From the NCBI GenBank assembly GCA_903833215.1, contig CAILEM010000160.1:1-64000 (forward strand): 64,000 bases of DNA, in the 5' to 3' direction. Positions within the stretch are counted from its first letter, which is position 1; every line of letters starts with the position of its first letter. The notes beneath the pieces were generated by a model. It was not told the DNA's origin, ran no database searches, and saw nothing but the letters and a program-made list of their open reading frames with translations. The position numbers were made by a program, and so were the translations under genes. This document shows positions 54,876 through 64,000 of the stretch, piece by piece. Origin of the DNA: an uncultured Armatimonadota bacterium (lineage in GTDB: Bacteria; Armatimonadota; Fimbriimonadia; Fimbriimonadales; Fimbriimonadaceae).

Positions 54876-54956
54876 AGAAGAAAAGAGAGTCAGGCCAGAG
54901 CCGTTCGGAGGACTGGAATCGATGATTCCTCAGCCGCCCGGAATAGCAAATTACAA

Positions 54957-54991
54957 AAGGCATGCTCCAGCCCGATGCTGGAGCATGCCTT
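54957..54991. terminator. Strong terminator after katG
   Basis: A perfect 15-bp stem (AAGGCATGCTCCAGC / GCTGGAGCATGCCTT) with a short loop lies just beyond the katG stop on the minus strand, at the edge of the repeat island. Confidence 0.85.
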
Positions 54992-54998
54992 CGAGCCT

Positions 54999-57543
<2,545 letters not shown>

Positions 57544-59616
57544 CTAGTGGCCTCGATCGAGGTCGACTCCCATGGCTTCAAATTCTGAGGCGGCGGTCAG
57601 GAAGTGGGCGGTGATCCAGAAGACGGTCCAGGTTTCGCTGTAGCCGCCGCGTAGGCGGAAGACGTTGGACATGTCGCCTTGCTGAGCGAAATTCGTATGT
57701 TGTATCTGCTCGCCTTGGCTACCAAACGGGTCGACCATCTGTCCGCAAGACCGGAACATCGCGGTGGCGAGACGTTTGAGGTCGGGACGGTGCAGATATT
57801 CGCCCATTCTCCAGATTTCGGGGGTGAATACGACCCCGAAGACGTCGAGATGTTGGTTCTGGGCGGAGACGATGGTCCAGCCTCTTGTCTTTAGGCCGTG
57901 GTCTCGAAGCCTGCCCGCCGGCAAGTCGATGTCCCAAAGGACGGTGTAGGACAGAGTCGCATCCATGGCATGACTGGCCCAAGCGAGGTATTTCGGATCT
58001 TTGTGAAGTTCGTAGATGGCTAGAAAAGCTTGGAACGCAGCCCACGCGCCTTCTTTATCTTCGCAGCTTGCATCCAGAGTGCCACCCCAATACGGCTCCT
58101 CCATGGTTAGGTGCCGGTGGGCATAGTATTCGGCCGCCTTGATTGCGGCATGCTCAAACTCAGGGTTGTGGAAGAGTTGAGACGCTTTGCTCAGCGGGGA
58201 AATAAGGAACGCCTCAGCGGTGTTGTATGGCTTCCAGTTCGGACTCAGAATCCGCTTCGCATGAATGGCACACGCTTTTTTCAGGAATGCTTCCCAAAGC
58301 GCAGTATTGACACCCTTCGTCTTTCTGCCAACCGAAATGGCTCGTGCGAAGACTTCCATCGCTTGTCCTTGCGATACTGGGTCTTGGTCGCTCCACTCGC
58401 GCTTGTCGAGGTTGTAGTTCACGAGGAAACCTTCGGCGTTGAATGGAGAGTGAGTAAGCCAGTCGAGCGAACGCTGGGCCCGATCTAGCATCTTGGGATC
58501 CCCGATTCGCTTGGCGAGGCTCAACATTGCGTTGCCGCCTCCCTCCGCTTGTCCACACCAACCCATCACATAGTGGGTGCCCTTCACGTATTCCGGATAC
58601 ATCTCGAATCCAGTCTCGGTCCCGTGATCACGGAACCTCGAAAGGGCATATTTGTATTTGGCGTCGATCGTGTCTTTGTAACTCGGCAGGCCCTCGATGG
58701 TGAAGGGATGAAGCCGCATCGCGGTCGCTAGCGCTGTTCGAAACCCGCCACCTTGGTCCGTCTTCGGGATCGCCTCCAAATAGAAAGACTTTTCGACGAT
58801 TGCGCCAGGGGCAAGGTTTATCCAAGTGTCTGGGTACTCGAGGAATTTGTCTTGGAGCGCTTTAACGACACTTGTTCGGCCATTGGCTGCGGTCGGGCCT
58901 GAAAGGCATGCAAGTTCGGTTGAGTTCTCGTGCGAGGTCAGGCCAAGCGTCCACCACTGGTCATTCTGATTGGCACCAAATGCCGCGCATGGCACCGTGT
59001 GCAACGCGGCACCTCGAAAGATTTCTCCTGATTTCCACTCAATAAAGGCGTAAGGGGCGGCAAAGCGATGCTCCTCAAAGTAGGACCGTTCACCGGGGGC
59101 ACCTGAATGAACGGCGACGGCATGGTTGCCCGTCTTTGCTCCAGCTGGATTCCCGTAGATGAGGATGCCGGGCAGCAGCGGTTTAGCATGAGTAGCACCG
59201 GGTACTGACCAACGAACCGAGAGCGTGCACTTCTTTAACGGCCGCTTACCCGTCCAAGTCCATCGGCGAATCCCGTGGACAAGTCCCTCTTCAATGCGAT
59301 ACGAATCACGAATTTTGAGGTCGCCACTGGGCAAATTGAGCGTTCCCGAGATGATGAGCCAGTCACCCGATCGCTCTTGCGTGTCAAATTTCCCGTGCAC
59401 CCATGCTGCTGGCCAGCCATCAGCCCAGTCGGTTGCCACGGACCATAACCCTTCTTTGGGTGATACGAACATCTGTTGCCCATCGGCAACGATTGAGACG
59501 GCGCCTTCGGTTGAGATGACATTTACTGAGTGCCCAAGGGAGCCTGAAGCGGCGTCGGCAGAAGCGATTCCAAGGCATCCAGCAACAAAAGAAAGGGTCC
59601 CAAAGGCACCAACCAT
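57544..59616 (-). CDS. Exported protein with beta-sandwich and (alpha/alpha) barrel
   Basis: The likely start is ATG 59616 (690 residues), which gives a clean signal peptide (-VGAFGTLSFVAGCLGIASA-); the open frame goes 31 codons further. The N-terminal 330 residues or so are beta-rich ('TLNLPSGDLKIRDSYRIEEGLVHGIRRWTWTG'). The C-terminal part is helical with an (alpha/alpha)6-like pattern ('VKGTHYVMGWCGQAEGGGNAMLSLAKRIGD', 'EEPYWGGTLDASCEDKEGAWAAFQAFLAIYEL'), as in glycoside hydrolases and polysaccharide lyases of this fold. I cannot assign a family. It probably acts on an extracellular sugar polymer. Confidence 0.7.
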   Translation of the reverse strand: MVGAFGTLSFVAGCLGIASADAASGSLGHSVNVISTEGAVSIVADGQQMFVSPKEGLWSVATDWADGWPAAWVHGKFDTQERSGDWLIISGTLNLPSGDLKIRDSYRIEEGLVHGIRRWTWTGKRPLKKCTLSVRWSVPGATHAKPLLPGILIYGNPAGAKTGNHAVAVHSGAPGERSYFEEHRFAAPYAFIEWKSGEIFRGAALHTVPCAAFGANQNDQWWTLGLTSHENSTELACLSGPTAANGRTSVVKALQDKFLEYPDTWINLAPGAIVEKSFYLEAIPKTDQGGGFRTALATAMRLHPFTIEGLPSYKDTIDAKYKYALSRFRDHGTETGFEMYPEYVKGTHYVMGWCGQAEGGGNAMLSLAKRIGDPKMLDRAQRSLDWLTHSPFNAEGFLVNYNLDKREWSDQDPVSQGQAMEVFARAISVGRKTKGVNTALWEAFLKKACAIHAKRILSPNWKPYNTAEAFLISPLSKASQLFHNPEFEHAAIKAAEYYAHRHLTMEEPYWGGTLDASCEDKEGAWAAFQAFLAIYELHKDPKYLAWASHAMDATLSYTVLWDIDLPAGRLRDHGLKTRGWTIVSAQNQHLDVFGVVFTPEIWRMGEYLHRPDLKRLATAMFRSCGQMVDPFGSQGEQIQHTNFAQQGDMSNVFRLRGGYSETWTVFWITAHFLTAASEFEAMGVDLDRGH

Positions 59617-59725
59617 GGAGCAACGATACCTGTCGCCCACCTTAACTGGCTTCTGGCGCGTATCGACTCGGCAATCCGGAGTAGATGCAAGGCGTGCCTT
59701 GCAACCCAAATCTGAATTCTCGCAT

Positions 59726-59758
59726 CACTATAGAGACTTATCGGCCTTATCTATAGTG
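59726..59758. promoter_or_regulatory. Perfect inverted repeat in divergent region
   Basis: CACTATAGA-N15-TCTATAGTG, 9-bp perfect arms with a 15-base spacer, between divergent genes. Each arm holds a TATAG sequence that could also be a -10 element for the gene on its side. Confidence 0.5.
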
Positions 59759-59988
59759 TTGCAGGACTGGCAAGGTGTATCGTGTCTGATGCTGACCCAA
59801 ATCGGCTCAGGGATTTCGTTAGCATCTTCGCGAATTAGGTTCTTTCCCAAGATTTCTCGTTCCGATTGGCTTTTCGAATCTGTCCAAATTGCGTCAATTA
59901 CCACCCAGTTTGGGTAGCGAGGCACGCATCGCCCCTACTGGTATTTACTCATGTAGAATGGGTTCTGCCCCGTGTTGACGAAAACAAA

Positions 59989-62900
59989 ATGAATTGCCGA
60001 TGGCCCAGCCTGAGTTCCAGTCGGTTGCGAACTTTTCTCGTCTTGTTCGCGATCCTGTGCTTCGGTTGGGTTCCAAGCAGCTCGTTCGGGCAAAACGCGT
60101 TACCCCTCCAATGGTTTCAGGGACAGATCCGGGTGTCTCAGTGTCTTGCCTATTCGCCCGATGGCAAGTTATTCGCGGTGGGAGGTGACGGCGGAGTTAT
60201 CCAGATCATGGACGCCAATTCCGGGTTGGTCCTGCGATGTATTCCTTCGTCCGCGAGTCAGCAGGTGAACTCGCTAGCTATTTCTCCAGACAGCAAGACC
60301 CTAGCCCTAGGTGGGTTGGCTCACAATCCGTCGACCAACACGGACGTTGGAGTGGTTGAAATCTGGACGGTTTCCGATGCGCAGTTGGTCAAGACGATCA
60401 AGAAAGCGTCGAACCAATCGGTTGCCGGTGTTGCATTTTCGCCGGATGGGAAGAGCCTAGCCGATACGGGCACCATCACGACTGGTGGAATCAGCAGTTC
60501 ATTTCTGGAGATCTGGGATGTTGCGAGTGGTAGCCAAAGCGCGAGTTTAGCTTCGACGTCGGTGAAATCTCTGGCTGTTGCCTATTCCCCAGACGGGTCG
60601 ATGCTTGCTGATGGCGGTCAGGGGTTCAACTCCTCAACCAACCAATATGTGGGGGTTCTTGAAATCTGGAATATCTCCACGCGTAAGTTGGTAACGAGTT
60701 TCGGGACCCAAGCCAATCGAGGGGTTTACTCGCTGGCATTCACTCCAAATGGAAAATCAATCGCCTCGGGCGGAAATCAGTACAACCCCTCCAATGGCGT
60801 CCTTGACGGCATCGTCGAGGTTTGGAATATCGCGAATGCGAGCTTGAAGATGTCCATCAGTACTGGACTCAATCAGGGTGTTTGGTCGGTGGCAATTTCT
60901 CCCGATGGAAATACCCTGGCCGACGCCGGCAACAACCTGAATAACCTTCCAGGCGAATCGCAGTACACCGGTGAGGTCCAAACTTGGAATATCTCGACAC
61001 CGATTGAGACCGGGTTGATTTCGAGCGCTGCAAACTTTTTCGTGAATGCTGTCGCCTTTTCACCCGATGGCTCGACGCTTGCTAGCTGCGGACAAAGCCA
61101 AAGTAATTCTCAGGGGTATGGGGCGGTTATCGAACGGTGGACAGTTCCGGGGTACACCCAAATTTCCTCCACCAACAAATTCTCCCAGGATCAATACAGC
61201 GCCGTTACTTTCGCTTCTGATGGCAAGACCCTTGGCGCAGTTGGAGGAAAGTGGTTAAGCGGCTCCAGCGGTGGCGGCTATATCGGAGGAATTCTGAGTC
61301 TGTGGGACGTCCAAACCGGGGCACCTAAGGCATCACTCCCGACCTCGGCTACGAACCTCTATTCGTTATCATTTTCGCCGACGGGGGGCACCCTCGCATG
61401 TGGCGGCCAAGTCACCGACAAGAATTCAAACACGACCCACGGCGTGGTTGAGATTTGGGATTTGACCACAAAGACAGTGACGGCGAACCTCAAGACTTTC
61501 GCCGTTTACGTTTATGCCGTGGCATATTCCCCCGACGGCAAGATCCTTGCTGTTGGCGGTGGGAATCCCGGCCATCGGCAGGGAGTCTTAGAGCTTTGGA
61601 ATGTTCAAACCAAGGCCCTGATCTATTCGCTGGGGACGGCCAACAACATCAGCATCAACGCCGTGGCGTTCGCCCCGGATGGGAAGTCGATTGCTGTCGG
61701 TGGCTCCGGATACAACACAGGAACCGGTCTCCCGACTCAGGCGCTCGAGCGATGGGATGTCGCCGCGGGCAAGTTATTAGGCACGTTTAGCACGAGTGCA
61801 ATCACCCTCTGTTCACTGGCCATTTCGGCTGACGGGCACACACTGGGGGTCGGAGGAAACGGGTCCTCCAATTCCAACTTTGGAGTCTTGGAGCTTTGGG
61901 ATATTACAAACAGTTTGAAGCTTCAGAGCACCGGTGGGGGAATACCGGTCAACACAGTCTCGATCTCCTCTCAGGGGAATGTGGTCTTCAAAGGAACCGA
62001 TACTGCTCTCACCGCCTTGGATCCAACGAGTGCGGCAACCCTCGGAACATATGCGTGGCCGGTTAAATCGCTCGTCGTATCTCCCGATAGCAGCATGGTC
62101 GGTTTTACTACGGTTAATGCCCTCGTTGTGGGTGCAAATCCACTCTTCTTGGATCCGGTGCTGACTCTGGATATGACTCCAGCCACGGTTCAGGGCGGAG
62201 GAACTTCGACGGGAACGATCACGTTGAAGCAAGCCGCGCCTCCGGGTGGTGAAGTCGTAAACCTATCGACAGATAACCGGGCAGCTACGGTACCCGCAAC
62301 GGTTACGGTGGCAGCACACGCAACCACGGCAACCTTTCCAATTTCGACGAATCCGGTTTCGTCGGATACAGCGGTCAACGTGACGGCTACCGATCTTGCC
62401 GGGCCTAAATCGTCGACTCTGACGGTGAAAGCGGCAACCATTGCGTCTATCTCGCTGAACCCGAACTCGGTTGGTGGTGGAACCTCACTTATCGGGACAG
62501 TTACGCTCACTGGCTCTGCCGGACCAAATGGAGCCACCGTTACCTTGGTGAGCAGCACCAAACTCGCGTCGGTGCCGCCTGCCGTAACCATCTCAGCAGG
62601 AACCACGACGCAGACGTTTCAAGTCGACACTTTGCCAACCGCAGTCAGTTTGTCCGCGGTCATCACTGCAAGTTTAGGAAAGTCATCGCAGAGCGCGACG
62701 CTAGCGATTACGCCGCCCGATCTCGCATCCGTGACGGCCGGACCGATTCTCAGCGATGGAAGCGCGACAGGGACCGTCACGCTCAATGGAGTCGCGCCGG
62801 CTGGGGGATTGGTCGTGAAATTGGCAAGCGGCAATACCGCTGTCAAAGTCCCCGCTTCAGTAAGCGTCACTGCTGGTCAATCCTCGAATACCTTCAAGGT

Positions 62901-63555
62901 AACGACATCACCGGTTCCGAAAGCAGTGGTGGTCAGCATCACGGCAACTGCTGGAAAAACGGTCAAGTCAACGACGGTCTCGTTGGTTCCGCCAAGCCTA
63001 GTCTCGTTGGCTATCAATCCAAACTCGGTGACGGGGACAATGAGTTCCGTCGGCACAGTAAAGCTCTCGGGACTGGCTCCCACCGGGGGCATGTCGGTAA
63101 GCCTGACGAGCCATTTGAGTTTTGCCAAAGTGCCAGGGAGTGTGAAGGTGGCGGCTGGGAAGAATTCGGCAACCTTTTCGATTTCAACTCTCGCCGTCTC
63201 CAATCAAGCCACGGTGAAAATTGACTCGACGTTGAATGGGCTCGCAGAGGCGGCGACATTGACGATTTTGCCCCCCTCGCTGAAGGGTCTCACGCTAAAC
63301 CCAACATCCGTCAAAGGTGGGAAGTCGAGTACGGCGACGGTGAGCATTTCGACACCAGCACCCTCCGGAGGGTTGGTCTTGACTTTAACAAGCAGCTCGA
63401 AGGCGGCAACAGTTCCCCAATCGGTGACGATACCGGCAGGGAAAACCGCTATGACCTTCACTGTGAAAACCAACACGGTTGGCGTCAAGACGCAGGCAAC
63501 GATCGGGTTGTCGTACGGCGGGGCTTCGAAGTCGGCTGTCCTGACCATTTCGTGA
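59989..63555 (+). CDS. Surface protein: WD40-type propeller plus Ig-like modules
   Basis: I choose ATG 59989 (1188 residues) because it gives a signal peptide (-RTFLVLFAILCFGWVPSSSFG-); the frame opens at 59866 but without coding support. Residues 40-720 or so hold about a dozen WD40-type repeats ('SPDGKLFAVGGDGG', 'SPDGSMLADGGQG', 'APDGKSIAVGGSG'), enough for two propellers. About five Ig-like modules of the shared family follow to the C-terminus. No anchor is visible. The same module is joined to a PQQ propeller at 34018 and a YncE-like propeller at 12484. Confidence 0.88.
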   Translation: MNCRWPSLSSSRLRTFLVLFAILCFGWVPSSSFGQNALPLQWFQGQIRVSQCLAYSPDGKLFAVGGDGGVIQIMDANSGLVLRCIPSSASQQVNSLAISPDSKTLALGGLAHNPSTNTDVGVVEIWTVSDAQLVKTIKKASNQSVAGVAFSPDGKSLADTGTITTGGISSSFLEIWDVASGSQSASLASTSVKSLAVAYSPDGSMLADGGQGFNSSTNQYVGVLEIWNISTRKLVTSFGTQANRGVYSLAFTPNGKSIASGGNQYNPSNGVLDGIVEVWNIANASLKMSISTGLNQGVWSVAISPDGNTLADAGNNLNNLPGESQYTGEVQTWNISTPIETGLISSAANFFVNAVAFSPDGSTLASCGQSQSNSQGYGAVIERWTVPGYTQISSTNKFSQDQYSAVTFASDGKTLGAVGGKWLSGSSGGGYIGGILSLWDVQTGAPKASLPTSATNLYSLSFSPTGGTLACGGQVTDKNSNTTHGVVEIWDLTTKTVTANLKTFAVYVYAVAYSPDGKILAVGGGNPGHRQGVLELWNVQTKALIYSLGTANNISINAVAFAPDGKSIAVGGSGYNTGTGLPTQALERWDVAAGKLLGTFSTSAITLCSLAISADGHTLGVGGNGSSNSNFGVLELWDITNSLKLQSTGGGIPVNTVSISSQGNVVFKGTDTALTALDPTSAATLGTYAWPVKSLVVSPDSSMVGFTTVNALVVGANPLFLDPVLTLDMTPATVQGGGTSTGTITLKQAAPPGGEVVNLSTDNRAATVPATVTVAAHATTATFPISTNPVSSDTAVNVTATDLAGPKSSTLTVKAATIASISLNPNSVGGGTSLIGTVTLTGSAGPNGATVTLVSSTKLASVPPAVTISAGTTTQTFQVDTLPTAVSLSAVITASLGKSSQSATLAITPPDLASVTAGPILSDGSATGTVTLNGVAPAGGLVVKLASGNTAVKVPASVSVTAGQSSNTFKVTTSPVPKAVVVSITATAGKTVKSTTVSLVPPSLVSLAINPNSVTGTMSSVGTVKLSGLAPTGGMSVSLTSHLSFAKVPGSVKVAAGKNSATFSISTLAVSNQATVKIDSTLNGLAEAATLTILPPSLKGLTLNPTSVKGGKSSTATVSISTPAPSGGLVLTLTSSSKAATVPQSVTIPAGKTAMTFTVKTNTVGVKTQATIGLSYGGASKSAVLTIS

Positions 63556-63570
63556 CGTTGGTCGAGTGAC

Positions 63571-63613
63571 AACGTTCTCCACCTCGCCCTGCAATGGCAA
63601 GGTGGAGAACGTT
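63571..63613. terminator. Bidirectional terminator
   Basis: A perfect 14-bp stem (AACGTTCTCCACCT / AGGTGGAGAACGTT) with an inner GCC/GGC pair lies between the convergent surface-protein and oleate hydratase genes. Confidence 0.85.
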
Positions 63614-63629
63614 TGAGGCACCGCGGACT

Positions 63630-64000
63630 TTATCTGTGGAGCGTTTTGAATGCATCCCACAAGACGCCCAACTCGTGTTGGCCCTTGTAGAACGGTGAAG
63701 GATCCTTGTCGAGGCCAAGCAGGGTGTATACGGCGATCTGAGCAGATCGCACGGAGTACTCCACGGTGAATACGACGTCATCTGGCATTTCCGCGTATTG
63801 ACCGATGAACGCCAGATTCTTCGATTTCGGTGGAACAACCTGAGGACGGTCACCCTGCTTTCTAACCAAGAATTGGCTTGTGATGTAGGGCATCATGCAT
63901 GGAATGCAGATGGAGGAAGCGAGGATGGCTTCTTTGTCCTTTTCGAACCGAAGATGCCCAAGAACTTCCTCTAGGATCTCTTTGCCGGAGCATTCCTTCA
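63630..64000 (-). CDS. ohyA: Oleate hydratase (C-terminal part, cut by window edge)
   Basis: The frame is open to the right edge, so the gene continues beyond the window; only about the last 123 residues are seen. 'MPYITSQFLVRKQGDRPQVVP' and 'NLAFIGQYAEMPDDVVFTVEYSVRSAQIAVYTLLGLDKDPSPFYKG' are signature stretches of oleate hydratase (MCRA family), an FAD enzyme that adds water to the double bond of oleate to give 10-hydroxystearate. The C-terminal ending is normal. Confidence 0.92.
   Translation of the reverse strand, partial: KECSGKEILEEVLGHLRFEKDKEAILASSICIPCMMPYITSQFLVRKQGDRPQVVPPKSKNLAFIGQYAEMPDDVVFTVEYSVRSAQIAVYTLLGLDKDPSPFYKGQHELGVLWDAFKTLHR

Overview
The window comes from a diderm, free-living, polysaccharide-degrading bacterium of moderate GC (about 55% by eye). 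I place it, with moderate confidence, near the Fimbriimonadia/Armatimonadota. The basis is several very large secreted proteins built from one Ig-like repeat module, many Gly/Ser-rich lipoproteins, and a carbohydrate gene set (GH78, GH110-like, GH141-like, GH16, URO-D-like proteins) often seen in that group and in Planctomycetes. No rRNA, tRNA, phage, insertion sequence or CRISPR array is visible, so the placement is inference.

Layout. 0.2-3.5 kb: a lipoprotein and a malic enzyme-phosphotransacetylase fusion. 3.5-6.5 kb: a minus-strand cytosolic trio (URO-D-like, GH5-like, CBM9-like). 6.9-11 kb: housekeeping and orphan genes (TrmO, M15 peptidase, dehydrogenase/receiver/P-loop kinase). 11-11.6 kb: a hairpin-rich repeat island. 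11.6-18.6 kb: LamG lipoprotein, Ig-repeat protein, GH16 glucanase, TlpA-like protein, isoprenylcysteine-type methyltransferase, L,D-transpeptidase. 18.8-21.3 kb: an MgtA-type ATPase. 21.4-23.8 kb: two VapBC modules around an acidic orphan protein. 23.8-38.9 kb: a carbohydrate island with a GH78 rhamnosidase, a translationally coupled cupin/Gfo-Idh/DapA-like/2-hydroxyacid dehydrogenase cassette, a mutarotase-like protein, two beta-helix glycosidase-like proteins and a PQQ-plus-Ig surface protein. 39-47.9 kb: a BTAD-STAND-TPR regulator divergent from a lipoprotein with caspase-like (clan CD) motifs, a thioredoxin-fold protein, an orphan antitoxin, and a PadR/HAAS pair. 47.9-54.3 kb: a DUF4239-like membrane protein, an SGNH esterase, a frameshifted Ig-repeat gene, an ArsR-like regulator divergent from a retropepsin-like protein, and HigBA. 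54.3-55 kb: a second repeat island with two copies of the element seen at 11.3 kb. 55-64 kb: KatG, a secreted alpha/alpha-barrel protein, a WD40-plus-Ig surface protein, and the C-terminal end of an oleate hydratase.

How it works together. Secreted glycosidases release sugars from plant- or algae-like polysaccharides. The coupled cassette probably oxidises and cleaves one released sugar or uronate. Large Ig-repeat proteins with different beta-propellers probably sit at the cell surface. Several genes have a -10-like hexamer only 6-8 nt before the start codon and no Shine-Dalgarno sequence, which suggests leaderless transcripts; others have clear AAGGAG-type sites.

Most unusual features: (1) a three-copy intergenic element whose copies differ by compensatory changes in a long hairpin; (2) the STAND regulator/caspase-like lipoprotein pair sharing a perfect inverted repeat; (3) the four-gene coupled sugar cassette; (4) a clean one-base frameshift that splits a surface protein.
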